This document shows, piece after piece, positions 1 to 9,107 of a stretch of 64,000 nt of DNA. How positions within the stretch are numbered: position 1 is the first letter of the stretch; each line of letters begins with the position of its first letter. The notes beneath the pieces are model-generated. The model was given only the letters and a program-made list of their open reading frames with translations, had not been told where the DNA came from and searched no databases. The position numbers were made by a program, and so were the translations under genes. This stretch comes from Zoogloea sp016790385. GTDB taxonomy: Bacteria; Pseudomonadota; Gammaproteobacteria; Burkholderiales; Rhodocyclaceae. The stretch lies in assembly GCF_041916735.1 (NCBI RefSeq), contig NZ_JAYRYY010000006.1; one strand, given 5' to 3'.

Positions 1-1
1 G

Positions 2-1618
2 GTGTCGTGTATCTACGGCATCGGTGATCCGGGCGATTATCACAGCATGGTCCTGCATCTGCGCGAGGGCGAGAGGGTTGTGCACCGGGATTTGGTGCAG
101 CGTTTGGTTGCGATGCAGTACAGCCGTGCCGATGTGGACTTCAAGCGCGGTACTTTCCGCGTGCGGGGAGATGTGATTGACATTTTCCCTGCGGAAAGTG
201 CGGAACATGCGCTGCGGGTCGAGATGTTCGACGATGAGATCGAGCATCTGACCTTGTTTGACCCCCTCACTGGCCATCTCAAGCAGAGGCTGGCCCGCTT
301 TACGGTCTATCCCTCCAGCCATTACGTCACCCCCAGGGCAACGGTGCTGCGGGCCGTCGAAGCCATTAAGGACGAATTGCGGGAGCGGATCGAAGTCTTT
401 CAGAAAAGTGGAAAGCTGGTGGAGGCCCAGCGTATCGAGCAGCGCACGCGTTTCGATCTGGAAATGCTCAACGAACTGGGCTTCTGCAAGGGGATCGAAA
501 ACTATTCCCGCCACATGTCCGGCCGCAAGACCGGTGAAGCGCCGCCGACCCTGATCGATTACCTGCCCAAGGACGGGCTGATGTTCATCGACGAATCCCA
601 TGTGTCCATCGGGCAGGTGGGGGCGATGTACAAGGGCGACCGCTCGCGCAAGGAGAACTTGGTGGAGTACGGTTTTCGCCTGCCATCGGCTCTGGATAAC
701 CGGCCACTCAAGTTCGAGGAGTTCGAGCGCCTGCTGCCTCAGACGATCTTTGTTTCCGCTACGCCTGCGGCCTACGAGAAGGCGCACCAGGGGCAGGTGG
801 TGGAGCAGGTGGTGAGGCCAACCGGTCTGGTGGATCCCGTCATCGTTGTGAAACCGGCCACTACCCAGGTTGATGATCTGCTGGGCGAGATCAAGCTGCG
901 TCTGGCAGTTCAGGAGCGGATTCTGGTGACCGTGCTGACCAAGCGTCTGGCGGAGGATCTGACGGAGTACCTGGCCGAGAACGGAATCCGGGTGCGCTAC
1001 CTGCATTCGGACATCGACACGGTCGAAAGGGTGGAGATCATCCGGGATCTGCGTCTGGGCGAGTTCGATGTGCTCGTGGGGATCAACCTCTTACGGGAGG
1101 GGCTGGATATTCCCGAGGTGTCCCTGGTGGCAATCCTGGATGCGGACAAGGAAGGTTTTCTCCGTTCGGAACGGTCCCTGATCCAGACCATAGGTCGCGC
1201 GGCCAGGCATCTGCACGGGACTGCCATTCTCTACGCCGATCGGATCACCGACTCGATGAAGGCGGCGATCGGTGAGACCGAGCGTCGTCGTGAAAAGCAG
1301 TTGGCTTTCAATGCGGCCAACGGAATTACACCCAAGTCCGTGACAAAACGCATAAAAGACATCATCGACGGTGTCTATGATGCAGGTTCAGGGGATGCCG
1401 TCGTCAATGCTGATGACACCCGTGCGCAATATGGGGTGCTGGATGAGAAGGCGTTGGCCAAAACCATCCGTCAGCTCGAGAAGGAAATGCAGGAGCATGC
1501 TCGCAACCTGGAGTTCGAAAAAGCTGCTTCCGCTCGAGACCGGCTTTTTCGCCTGCGTCAGCAGGCGTTTGGAGCCGAAGGGCATGATCCATCCGCTTCA
1601 CCCGATGTCACTGACTGA
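2..1618 (+). CDS. uvrB: UvrABC excinuclease subunit B, 5'-truncated by window edge
   Basis: UvrB is the damage-verifying helicase-like subunit of nucleotide excision repair; it is loaded by UvrA and recruits UvrC. The frame is open at the left edge and the first residues (SCIYGIGDP) match an internal UvrB segment, so about 140 N-terminal residues, including Walker A and the beta-hairpin, lie outside. The 538 visible residues include the helicase motif FVSATP, the segment around GINLLREGLDIPEV, the motif VI region (QTIGRAAR), and a C-terminal UVR domain (about residues 478-515, EKEMQEHARNLEFEKAASARD in pattern) that contacts UvrC. The first codon listed is not a true start. uvrC is at 29.3 kb in this same window. 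Confidence 0.97.
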   Translation: MSCIYGIGDPGDYHSMVLHLREGERVVHRDLVQRLVAMQYSRADVDFKRGTFRVRGDVIDIFPAESAEHALRVEMFDDEIEHLTLFDPLTGHLKQRLARFTVYPSSHYVTPRATVLRAVEAIKDELRERIEVFQKSGKLVEAQRIEQRTRFDLEMLNELGFCKGIENYSRHMSGRKTGEAPPTLIDYLPKDGLMFIDESHVSIGQVGAMYKGDRSRKENLVEYGFRLPSALDNRPLKFEEFERLLPQTIFVSATPAAYEKAHQGQVVEQVVRPTGLVDPVIVVKPATTQVDDLLGEIKLRLAVQERILVTVLTKRLAEDLTEYLAENGIRVRYLHSDIDTVERVEIIRDLRLGEFDVLVGINLLREGLDIPEVSLVAILDADKEGFLRSERSLIQTIGRAARHLHGTAILYADRITDSMKAAIGETERRREKQLAFNAANGITPKSVTKRIKDIIDGVYDAGSGDAVVNADDTRAQYGVLDEKALAKTIRQLEKEMQEHARNLEFEKAASARDRLFRLRQQAFGAEGHDPSASPDVTD

Positions 1619-1699
1619 GAGAATCTGAAGAAATTGGTCCTTGAGCTTGTACGTTCCGCCCGCCGGCTGCTTAAATTACCGGTAGGAGGGACACCAATA

Positions 1700-2191
1700 A
1701 TGAAAATACTGTTCGTGTGTACCGGCAACATCTGTCGGTCACCTACGGCTGAGGGCGTAGCGCGTCGCTGGCTGGCGATGTCGGGGTTGGAGGAAGCAGT
1801 CGCTGTCGATTCGGCCGGTACCCAGGGGTATCACACCGGCGAGGCGCCGGATCCCCGGGCCCAGACGGCGGCACTGCGGCGGGGTTACGATCTGTCACGT
1901 CTGCGGGCACGCAAGGTACAGCCAAAGGATTACGCAGATTTTGATCTGCTGCTGGCGATGGACCGGGATCATTTCAATTATCTGCGTGATCGTGCACCCG
2001 ATGGGTGCAAGCACAAGGTGCGCATGTTTATGAGTTTTGCCCGCAGGTTTCGTCGTGATGACGTTCCCGATCCTTACTATGGTGGAGCTACCGGTTTTGA
2101 TGCGGTGCTCGACCTGTGTGAGGACGCGGTCCAGGGGCTCATCGAGGATATCCTCCCCGAGGTCAATAGGAGACGTCAGTCGGTGAGCTGA
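1700..2191 (+). CDS. low-molecular-weight protein tyrosine phosphatase
   Basis: A cytoplasmic LMW-PTP family phosphatase of 163 residues, the usual family length. The P-loop CTGNICRS gives the C-X5-R signature (Cys7, Arg13), and the general-acid loop appears as DPYYGG near the C-terminus. The ATG at 1700 is chosen because a strong AGGAGG (1684-1689) precedes it and the protein then begins MKILFVCTGN, as in homologues; an upstream in-frame TTG at 1634 would add unrelated residues. It follows uvrB by about 80 bases and converges on rne. Some family members act in exopolysaccharide control, but no such locus is visible here, so the substrate is unknown. Confidence 0.93.
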   Translation: MKILFVCTGNICRSPTAEGVARRWLAMSGLEEAVAVDSAGTQGYHTGEAPDPRAQTAALRRGYDLSRLRARKVQPKDYADFDLLLAMDRDHFNYLRDRAPDGCKHKVRMFMSFARRFRRDDVPDPYYGGATGFDAVLDLCEDAVQGLIEDILPEVNRRRQSVS

Positions 2192-2230
2192 AGGGCTTGC
2201 GTCACGCGGAGGCCATCAGCGAAATGAAAT

Positions 2231-2262
2231 GCAAAAGGCCAGTCATGTGACTGGCCTTTTGC
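2231..2262. terminator. bidirectional intrinsic terminator between the phosphatase gene and rne
   Basis: A perfect 15-base inverted repeat (2231-2245 with 2248-2262) has a GC core flanked by AAAA on one side and TTTT on the other. It can therefore act as a hairpin plus T-tract for both convergent genes. Confidence 0.85.
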
Positions 2263-2274
2263 TTGAGTTGCGCC

Positions 2275-5235
2275 TTACTTGTGGGTTTCCACCTGGATCA
2301 GAGGCTCCTCCACGAGCGGGGGCGTACTGCGCGTGCGCCGACGGCCGAGGGGTTGGGGGGGCTCGGCGGGAATCGTTGCCCGCGCGGCGATCACCGATTC
2401 CGCCCGGGTTTCGATCATCACCAGGCCGCTGGCTTCCAGGTTCGGCAGTTCGATCGAAGTGGACGCTGCTCTGGTGAGCACCTCGATGCGGCTTGGAGTC
2501 TCGGGCTCGAGCGGTGCCGGTATATCCGCCGGGGGCTCGGCGACGATGGGCTCTGCTGAAACCGGCTCAAGCGATTCCACATGGTGCGTGATCACTTCAG
2601 CGGGGCTGGGGATGGCTTCCGCAACGACCGGGGCCACGGCAGGTGCCTCGACCAACGGCTCGAGGGCGGGTTGGCGGGCGACAGCCACAGCCTGTTCGAT
2701 CAGGTCGAGGCCGGTGGTCTGCACGGTAGCGGGTGCTTGGGCAAGCTCAGCGATGACCGAAACAACCTGGTTGGGCGTGGTCGAAGGGTCTGCCACAGGC
2801 GTGTCGGTCGCCTTGCTGGCAACTTCTGCCGTGCTCTCGGAAGGCAGGGGGGCGTCTGTCGGTGCAGCGGCCTCCACCACCGGTGCCTGAACCGGCTCGG
2901 CAGGGGTAGGTGCTTCGATGACGGGGTCGGCGGCGACATTGGCCGGCGCTGTGGCTTGAGCCTGCTCGCCCATCTCCAGTTCGCCCTGGGTCGCGGCTTC
3001 AATGTTGCCGGTTTCGTCGTTACGACGACCGCCACGACGTCCGCGGCGGCTGCGGCGGCTACGTTCGGCCCCCGCTTCGCCATCAGCAGTGGCCGTTACC
3101 TCGGTGGGAACGACGGCTGTGGCGGCTGCGACCGTTGCCATTGGCTCCATGGCGACAAGGGTTTCCGTCTCGACGGGCTTGGGAGGCTGGGCGTTGCGGT
3201 TTCGGCCGCGATCACCACGTTCGCTCCGATCGCCGCGTTCTCCCTTCTCCCCGCGTTCGGCGCGCTCACCGTTACGGCCTTCCCGTTCCTGACGCTCGCC
3301 TCGCTGACGCTTCTCACGGGGTTCTGCCTGGGCTTCCGGTGTGTTGCGGTTGCCTTCGCGGGATTCACGGTTGTCGTTGCGCTCCTCCCGCGGGGTGTCA
3401 CGGCGGCTGCGGCCTTCGCGGCCCTCCCGACCTTCCCGGCGGCCACCACGTTCGTTGCGCGGACGGGATTCGCGGCGCGGCATTTCCGGCGGGGTGACGA
3501 CCGGGGCCGGTTCCGGCTGCTTTTCACCCCGGAAGAAGGCGAAGATACGCGACAACAGTCCGGGTTGGCTCTCCGGCACTGGAGCAGCGGGGGCAGGCGC
3601 GGCCTTTGCCTCCACGACGGGGGCGGGTTGATCCGGAGTGATGCCCTTGACCGCCGCTTCCTGGCGCGCAGGTCGATCGGTGTTGGCGGAGGGTGGAGAG
3701 TAGGACTCGTCTGCCGGCTTGGTGGCCATGCGGTAGCTCGGCAGGACGCTTTCCTCCTGGTTGAGCTGGTCGTGGCGCAGCCGGACGATCTCGTGCTGGG
3801 GGGTTTCGAGGTAGCGGTTGGGGATCAGCACCAGGCTGACCTTGTGGCGCACTTCGATCTTGGCAATGTCGTCACGCTTCTCGTTGAGCAGGAAGGTGGC
3901 GACGTCGACCGGAACCTGACAGTGCAGGGCGCCGGTGTTGTCCTTCATGGCTTCCTCTTCGAGGATGCGCAGGATGTGCAGGGCGGACGATTCGGTGCTG
4001 CGGATGTGGCCGGTGCCGTTGCAGCGAGGGCAGGGGATGTAGCTGGTCTCGGCCAGGGCCGGGCGCAGGCGCTGGCGGGACAGTTCGAGCAGGCCGAAGC
4101 GACTGATCTTGCCGGTCTGGACGCGGGCGCGGTCGTAGCGCAGGGCATCCCGCAGGCGGTTCTCGACCTCGCGCTGGTTCTTTTGCGACTCCATGTCGAT
4201 GAAGTCGATGACGATCAGGCCACCCAGGTCACGCAGGCGCAGCTGGCGAGCCACCTCGTCGGCGGCTTCGCAGTTGGTCTTGAACGCGGTTTCCTCGATG
4301 TCGGCACCACGGGTTGCGCGACCGGAGTTTACGTCCACCGAGACAAGGGCCTCGGTGTGGTCGATCACGACAGCGCCGCCGGAAGGAAGGCTGACCTGAC
4401 GCGAGTAGGCTGACTCGATCTGGTGCTCGATCTGGAAGCGCGAGAACAGCGGTACGTCGTCGTGATAGCGCTTCACGCGGTTCACATTCTGCGGCATGAC
4501 GTGGGCCATGAACTGACGGGCCTGTTCGTACACGTCATCAGTGTCGATCAGGATTTCGCCAATGTCCGGCTGGAAGTAGTCGCGAATGGCACGGATCACT
4601 AGGCTGCCCTCCTGGTAGATCAGGAAAGCACCGTCCTGGGACTGGGCGGCGCCATCAATGGCACGCCACAGTTGCAGGAGGTAGTTCAAGTCCCATTGCA
4701 GCTCTTCGGCATTGCGGCCGATGGCAGCGGTACGGGCGATCAGGCTCATGCCCCCGGGCACTTCAAGCTGGTCCATGACGTCACGCAGTTCGGCGCGCTC
4801 GTCACCCTCGACGCGACGGGATACGCCACCACCACGGGGGTTGTTGGGCATCAGCACCAGATAACGGCCGGCGAGGGAGACGAAGGTGGTCAGGGCTGCG
4901 CCCTTGTTGCCGCGCTCGTCCTTCTCGACCTGGACGATCAACTCCTGGCCTTCCTTCAGGGCTTCCTTGATGGACGCACGGCTGGCTTCCACACCGGGCT
5001 GAAAGTAGGAGCGGGAGATTTCCTTGAACGGCAGGAAGCCGTGGCGCTCAGCGCCGTAGTCAACAAACGCGGCTTCAAGGCTGGGCTCGATGCGCGTGAT
5101 GACGGCTTTGTAGATGTTGCTTTTGCGTTGTTCCTTGGCGGCCGATTCAATGTCGAGGTCTATGAGTTTCTGACCATCGACAATGGCAACGCGGAGTTCC
5201 TCGGCCTGCGTCGCGTTGAAGAGCATGCGCTTCAT
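2275..5235 (-). CDS. rne: ribonuclease E
   Basis: RNase E is the essential endoribonuclease for mRNA decay and for rRNA and tRNA processing, and the scaffold of the RNA degradosome. The 986 residues start with MKRMLFNATQ, as in other RNase E proteins, so the ATG at 5235 (preceded by GGAGAAGAAG) is preferred over an ATG at 5259. Seen in order: S1 domain (about 35-125), catalytic region with the metal-binding Asp301 in DVNSGRAT and Asp344 in VIDFIDM, and the Zn-link CPRC at 402-405. From about residue 530 the protein is disordered: an Arg/Glu/Gly-rich block (RNA binding) and then a long Ala/Pro/Val/Glu-rich tail, where degradosome partners would be expected to bind. Transcribed away from rluC. 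Confidence 0.97.
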   Translation of the reverse strand: MKRMLFNATQAEELRVAIVDGQKLIDLDIESAAKEQRKSNIYKAVITRIEPSLEAAFVDYGAERHGFLPFKEISRSYFQPGVEASRASIKEALKEGQELIVQVEKDERGNKGAALTTFVSLAGRYLVLMPNNPRGGGVSRRVEGDERAELRDVMDQLEVPGGMSLIARTAAIGRNAEELQWDLNYLLQLWRAIDGAAQSQDGAFLIYQEGSLVIRAIRDYFQPDIGEILIDTDDVYEQARQFMAHVMPQNVNRVKRYHDDVPLFSRFQIEHQIESAYSRQVSLPSGGAVVIDHTEALVSVDVNSGRATRGADIEETAFKTNCEAADEVARQLRLRDLGGLIVIDFIDMESQKNQREVENRLRDALRYDRARVQTGKISRFGLLELSRQRLRPALAETSYIPCPRCNGTGHIRSTESSALHILRILEEEAMKDNTGALHCQVPVDVATFLLNEKRDDIAKIEVRHKVSLVLIPNRYLETPQHEIVRLRHDQLNQEESVLPSYRMATKPADESYSPPSANTDRPARQEAAVKGITPDQPAPVVEAKAAPAPAAPVPESQPGLLSRIFAFFRGEKQPEPAPVVTPPEMPRRESRPRNERGGRREGREGREGRSRRDTPREERNDNRESREGNRNTPEAQAEPREKRQRGERQEREGRNGERAERGEKGERGDRSERGDRGRNRNAQPPKPVETETLVAMEPMATVAAATAVVPTEVTATADGEAGAERSRRSRRGRRGGRRNDETGNIEAATQGELEMGEQAQATAPANVAADPVIEAPTPAEPVQAPVVEAAAPTDAPLPSESTAEVASKATDTPVADPSTTPNQVVSVIAELAQAPATVQTTGLDLIEQAVAVARQPALEPLVEAPAVAPVVAEAIPSPAEVITHHVESLEPVSAEPIVAEPPADIPAPLEPETPSRIEVLTRAASTSIELPNLEASGLVMIETRAESVIAARATIPAEPPQPLGRRRTRSTPPLVEEPLIQVETHK

Positions 5236-5779
5236 TCGTCTTCTTCTCCCGCGAGGCACACGGGCAGGACGAAGCGCGCCACCCGCTTAACTGCGGTGAC
5301 TTAGTTTGGCGTTTTCGCGACTAGCCTTCATCGGGGGGAAACAAACTAAAGTGGGTGGCGGGATTCGTCTTTTGCACCCTGAACCGCGATACACGCTAGG
5401 GGGCTGCGAAGTGTCGGCTGCGTCGCCTGGTCTCGCCATTCCGGGACGGGCGTACTCATGGGTACGACGGCGTCTCTCGTTGCGACCTCGGGCCTGCTTG
5501 CCTGGCGTGCTTCGCGGCTCCCGGTTTCAGGGCCGTCAATCTGCGTGTGCGCCTGCGCGCAATTGCTACTAGTTTATTGTCGAATACAGTACCATCGCCC
5601 TCTTTTTGTTTGGCGACGGACCTTCCTGTGATTTTCTCGGGAGCGGTGATGGCGCTGGATATCCAGGCGTTGAGTCGCTCTGGGGCGACGCGGACCGGTG
5701 TTGAAATCTGACAACACAGCTACAGGTGAGCGCGACGCATCAGGACCGAAAAAACCGTTAATTAGTATATTTCAAAAAG
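5236..5779. other. 544-base divergent leader region of rne and rluC
   Basis: No convincing gene is present. Its size and position fit a long rne 5' leader; in enterobacteria such a leader mediates RNase E autoregulation. A small hairpin (5451-5455 with 5462-5466) is visible. A weak sigma-70-like pair on the plus strand (TTGCTA 5563-5568, TACAGT 5585-5590, 16-base spacing) could serve rluC. The last 20 bases before rluC are AT-rich. Everything beyond the absence of genes is inference. Confidence 0.4.
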
Positions 5780-6736
5780 ATGGCCTTGAGTAAAGCTCCC
5801 GCAGTGAGCCATGCCCGCGTGGATGAAGGCAGCGCGGGCCAGCGCATCGACAACTTCCTTGTGCGGGTCTGCAAGGGGGTGCCCAAGAGCCACATCTATC
5901 GCATCCTGCGCAGTGGAGAGGTGCGTGTGAATAGCCGGCGGGTCGATCAGACCTATCGCCTGCAGGAGGGGGACGAACTGCGCATTCCGCCGATCCGCCT
6001 CGCCGACAAGTCGGCTGCGGCACCCGTGCCGATGGGAAAGGCCTTCGATATCGTCTTCGAAGATGACTCGCTGCTGGTACTAGATAAGCCTGCCGGTCTG
6101 GCCGTGCACGGGGGGAGTGGCGTCAGCTTCGGTGTGATCGAGCAGCTTCGTCGTCAACGTCCGGAGGCGAAGTTCCTTGAACTGGTGCATCGCCTTGACA
6201 GGGAAACCTCGGGCCTCCTCATTGTCGCCAAGAAGCGCAGCGCCCTCACGGTGCTTCACGACATGATGCGAGACGGCAAGGTACAGAAACGCTACCTGAC
6301 GCTGGTGTCGGGGCGCTGGCTCAACCAGCAGCAGCATATCAGGCTGGCTTTGCACAAGTACCTGCTGGAGAGCGGCGAGCGGCGGGTCAGCGTGAATGCG
6401 GAGGGCAAGCCTGCCCATAGTATCGTCCGCCTGGTGAAGCGCTGGAGCGGCTACAGTCTGGTGGAGGTGGAGCTAAAGACCGGGCGGACCCACCAGATCC
6501 GCGTCCATCTCAGCCATCTCGGCTTTCCATTGTGTGGCGACGACAAGTACGGCGACTTTGCCTTGAACAAGCAGCTTGAAAAGGAAGGACTCAAGCGGAT
6601 GTTCCTGCATGCCGCGAAGCTGGCGTTCCGGCATCCGCTGACCGATCAGGCGATTGAACTCTCCGCGCCGTTGCCAGCCGAACTGGAAAGTTTTCTGGCT
6701 TTTGTCGAGCAGTCCCGGGAGAGGGAGCATGGCTAA
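5780..6736 (+). CDS. rluC: 23S rRNA pseudouridine synthase RluC/RluD-type
   Basis: Isomerises specific uridines of 23S rRNA to pseudouridine. The 318 residues comprise an N-terminal S4 RNA-binding domain (about 20-80) and a RluA-family catalytic domain with Asp140 in HRLDRETSGLL as the expected nucleophile, followed by GRTHQIRVHL. RluC is favoured over RluD by similarity of the N-terminus and by the setting opposite rne, the same neighbourhood as in E. coli. The ATG at 5780 has no strong ribosome-binding site (TTCAAAAAG precedes it). The 3' end overlaps the next gene by 8 bases. Confidence 0.92.
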   Translation: MALSKAPAVSHARVDEGSAGQRIDNFLVRVCKGVPKSHIYRILRSGEVRVNSRRVDQTYRLQEGDELRIPPIRLADKSAAAPVPMGKAFDIVFEDDSLLVLDKPAGLAVHGGSGVSFGVIEQLRRQRPEAKFLELVHRLDRETSGLLIVAKKRSALTVLHDMMRDGKVQKRYLTLVSGRWLNQQQHIRLALHKYLLESGERRVSVNAEGKPAHSIVRLVKRWSGYSLVEVELKTGRTHQIRVHLSHLGFPLCGDDKYGDFALNKQLEKEGLKRMFLHAAKLAFRHPLTDQAIELSAPLPAELESFLAFVEQSREREHG

Positions 6737-7385
6737 GCGCTTCGAACTGATCGTCTTCGACTGGGACGGCACGCTGATGGATTCGGCTGCCGCCATCGTG
6801 CGGGCCATCCAAGCGGCCAGTGCCGACCTGGGGCTCCCGGTGCCGCCGGACGCGCGGGCTCGGCACGTGATTGGCCTGGGGCTGGCGGATGCGTTGCGGC
6901 ATGCCGTCCCGGAACTGGCCGAGAAGGATTATCCGGCGATGGTGGAGCGTTATCGCCACCATTACCTGTCAGGTGATCATGAGCTTGAGCTGTTCGAAGG
7001 CACGCATTCCCTGATCGAATCGCTCCACGGGCGGGGTTACTGCCTGGCGGTGGCGACCGGCAAGAGTCGCAAGGGATTGGCGCGTGCACTTGAGTTTTCG
7101 GGTCTGGGGCGCTTCTTCCATGCCACCCGTTGTGCCGATGAATGCTTCTCCAAGCCCCATCCGGCCATGCTTGAAGAGCTGATGGATGAATTGGGCGTGG
7201 CGCGGGAGGTCAGCCTGATGATCGGCGACACCACCCATGACCTTCAGATGGCGAGGAATGCCGGCGTGGCCGGCTTGGCCGTCAGTTTCGGCGCCCATCC
7301 GGTCGAGCAGCTGCTGGCCGAGGTCCCTTTGGCGTGCGTGCATACACCCGCCGAACTGCGTGCCTGGCTGGAGGCGAATGCATGA
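6729..7385 (+). CDS. HAD-IA phosphatase, phosphoglycolate-phosphatase-like
   Basis: A haloacid-dehalogenase superfamily hydrolase of 218 residues. Motif I is FDWDGTLMDS (nucleophile Asp and acid/base Asp), motif II is near VATGKS, and motif IV is GDTTHDLQMARNAG. The start ATG at 6729 lies inside the end of rluC (8-base overlap) with GGGAG just upstream, which suggests translational coupling. The closest recognised subgroup is Gph/phosphoglycolate phosphatase-like proteins, but substrate specificity cannot be read from sequence. The gene ends in an ATGA overlap with the Rieske gene. Confidence 0.88.
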   Translation: MAKRFELIVFDWDGTLMDSAAAIVRAIQAASADLGLPVPPDARARHVIGLGLADALRHAVPELAEKDYPAMVERYRHHYLSGDHELELFEGTHSLIESLHGRGYCLAVATGKSRKGLARALEFSGLGRFFHATRCADECFSKPHPAMLEELMDELGVAREVSLMIGDTTHDLQMARNAGVAGLAVSFGAHPVEQLLAEVPLACVHTPAELRAWLEANA

Positions 7386-7708
7386 TCTGCAAGTCGGAGG
7401 ATGTGCGCGAAGGGGGCGATGGGGTGCGCTTCACTGTGACGCGAGTGACGGGTGAGGAGCCGGCCTTCCTGGTGCGCTTTCAGGGGCGGGTCCATGCCTA
7501 CCTCAACCGTTGCGCCCATGTGCCGGTGGAACTGGATTGGCTGCCCGGGAAGTTCTTTGATGATTCGCGCCTCTATGTGATCTGTGCAACCCATGGCGCG
7601 ACGTATGAACCGGAGACGGGCTACTGCGTTTCCGGGCCATGCCGCGGCGCCCGCCTGGAGCCGCTTCGGGTTGTGGAGCGGGACGGCGGGGTGTACCTGG
7701 ACGAATGA
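7382..7708 (+). CDS. small Rieske [2Fe-2S] protein
   Basis: A 108-residue, single-domain protein with both halves of a Rieske cluster motif: CAH in NRCAHVPVELDW and CATHGA about 45 residues later (C-X-H ... C-X2-H). There is no signal peptide and no membrane helix, so it should be a soluble cytoplasmic electron carrier or regulatory ferredoxin-like protein. The ATG at 7382 overlaps the stop of the phosphatase gene (ATGA), so it is the third cistron of the rluC operon. No oxygenase or reductase partner is nearby. The family is known from synteny in betaproteobacteria, but I know of no established function. Confidence 0.88.
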   Translation: MICKSEDVREGGDGVRFTVTRVTGEEPAFLVRFQGRVHAYLNRCAHVPVELDWLPGKFFDDSRLYVICATHGATYEPETGYCVSGPCRGARLEPLRVVERDGGVYLDE

Positions 7709-7728
7709 GCAGACGTCATCCGGCGGGT

Positions 7729-8442
7729 TCAGGTGGCGAGGATCAGGAATACCGTAGGGCGCCGGTTCAGGTCGGGTGATGGGGTTTTTTTCCAGTCGGC
7801 AATGCGGCGGGTGGTGATCGACTCGCTTTCCAGGGTCAGGTCGCATGCCACGCACAGGCGCGTGTCCGGCCGGCAGCTGTTGCGCAGGGCTTCGAACATG
7901 CGCCCGTTGCGGTAGGGTGTTTCGATGAACAGCTGGGTGCGGGCATGGCGTGCGGATTCGGTCTCCAGCTCGCGGATGCGTTTGTTACGTGCCTCTTCAT
8001 CTACCGGAAGATAGCCGTGGAAGGCAAAGCTCTGTCCGTTGAGCCCGGAGGCCATCAGCGCCAATAGCAGGGAGGAAGGGCCAACCAGTGGAACTACCGC
8101 GATGTTCATCTCGTGGGCGCGGCGGACGAGGAGGGCGCCAGGATCTGCGACTGCCGGGCAGCCGGCCTCCGACATGAGTCCGGCGTCACGGCCGGAAATC
8201 AGAGGGGCGAGTAGTCCGTCAAGGTCGGCCATGCCGGGTTTTTCGGGCAGTTCCCGGATGTCCAGGTCGCGCAGTGGCGCGGGGTGCTCCAGTCGTTTCA
8301 GTTCGGCCCGGGCGGTCTTGGCGTTTTCGACGACAAAATAGTCGAGGCTGCGGGCGCGCGTAGCAACGTCGGCCGGCGTCGTGAGGCTACTCGGGCTGGG
8401 GCCGAGACTGACCGGGATGAGATAGAGCTTGCCTTTGAGCAT
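7729..8442 (-). CDS. SAM-dependent methyltransferase, RsmI-like (tetrapyrrole methylase fold)
   Basis: 237 residues with the tetrapyrrole-methylase fold used by RsmI (16S rRNA C1402 2'-O-methyltransferase): an N-terminal strand KLYLIPVSLG, the SAM-loop-like segment MSEAGCPAVADPGALLVRRAH, and VPLVGPSSLLLALMASG. It is shorter than RsmI, and the typical GT-rich N-terminal RsmI motif is altered, so it is called RsmI-like rather than RsmI. Its start lies 2 bases after the stop of yceF on the same strand, so the two form an operon that converges on the Rieske gene. The substrate is not known from sequence. Confidence 0.85.
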   Translation of the reverse strand: MLKGKLYLIPVSLGPSPSSLTTPADVATRARSLDYFVVENAKTARAELKRLEHPAPLRDLDIRELPEKPGMADLDGLLAPLISGRDAGLMSEAGCPAVADPGALLVRRAHEMNIAVVPLVGPSSLLLALMASGLNGQSFAFHGYLPVDEEARNKRIRELETESARHARTQLFIETPYRNGRMFEALRNSCRPDTRLCVACDLTLESESITTRRIADWKKTPSPDLNRRPTVFLILAT

Positions 8443-8444
8443 CG

Positions 8445-9020
8445 TCAGGGCAGGGTGAGGCCTTCGTTGCGCAGCATGCGCGCCAGGGCGATGAGGGGCA
8501 GGCCGACGAGTGCATTTGGGTCGTCACCGCTCAGGGCGTCGAGCAAGGTGATGCCGAGCCCTTCGGATTTCGCGCTGCCCGCGCAGTCGAGGGGGCGCTC
8601 GCGCTCCACGTAGCGCACAATCTCCCCGTCGGACAGCGGGCGAAAGCGGACTTCGGTAGGCACGGTATCGACCTGGATCTGGCCGCTGCGGGTGTTGAGT
8701 ACAGCCAATGCGGTGTCAAAAATCACGGTGCGCCCATTCATCGAACGCAATTGAGCCACGGCGCGCTCTACGGTGCCCGGCTTGCCGAAGCGCAGCTCGC
8801 CCAAGCTGGCCACCTGGTCACTGCCGATGATCAGCGCGTCTTCAAACTGGTTGGCCACCGCTTTTGCCTTGCCGATGGCCAGGCGTTCGGCTGTGGCTCG
8901 GGGAGCTTCACCGGGCAGTGGGGACTCGTCGATGTCGGGGCGGGCGATGTCAAAAGGGAGGCCGAAGCGGGAGAGCAGTTCCCGGCGATAGGCCGAGGTT
9001 GAGGCGAGAACGAGTTTCAT
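8445..9020 (-). CDS. yceF: Maf-like nucleoside-triphosphate pyrophosphatase, YceF type
   Basis: A 191-residue Maf/HAM1-fold pyrophosphatase. The N-terminus LVLASTSAYRRELL and the segment DIDESPLPGE are family signatures; QVASLGE fits the catalytic Asp region GSDQ. YceF members hydrolyse 7-methyl-GTP and similar modified nucleotides; this specificity is inferred from family and from its position divergent from yceD-rpmF, as in E. coli. The ATG at 9020 is chosen because it places the canonical N-terminus at residue 1; the open frame extends further upstream with non-homologous residues. Confidence 0.92.
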   Translation of the reverse strand: MKLVLASTSAYRRELLSRFGLPFDIARPDIDESPLPGEAPRATAERLAIGKAKAVANQFEDALIIGSDQVASLGELRFGKPGTVERAVAQLRSMNGRTVIFDTALAVLNTRSGQIQVDTVPTEVRFRPLSDGEIVRYVERERPLDCAGSAKSEGLGITLLDALSGDDPNALVGLPLIALARMLRNEGLTLP

Positions 9021-9069
9021 GGGTGAGGCGTGGGGCTTCGGCGAACGAGCACGTAGGCTCGGTAGAGTT

Positions 9070-9098
9070 TTGACACAGGCAGCCGAAAATAATATCAT
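9070..9098 (+). promoter_or_regulatory. sigma-70 promoter for yceD-rpmF
   Basis: TTGACA (9070-9075) and TATCAT (9093-9098) are separated by 17 bases. Transcription would begin near 9105, only a few bases before the yceD ATG at 9108, which implies an almost leaderless message unless a second promoter exists. Confidence 0.55.
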
Positions 9099-9107
9099 GC
9101 CGCGCTT

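Noticed and set aside
2581..4413. 610-codon open frame on the plus strand opposite rne
   Set aside because: Shadow of the Arg/Gly/Ala/Pro-rich RNase E frame in high-GC DNA; no start context or protein similarity.
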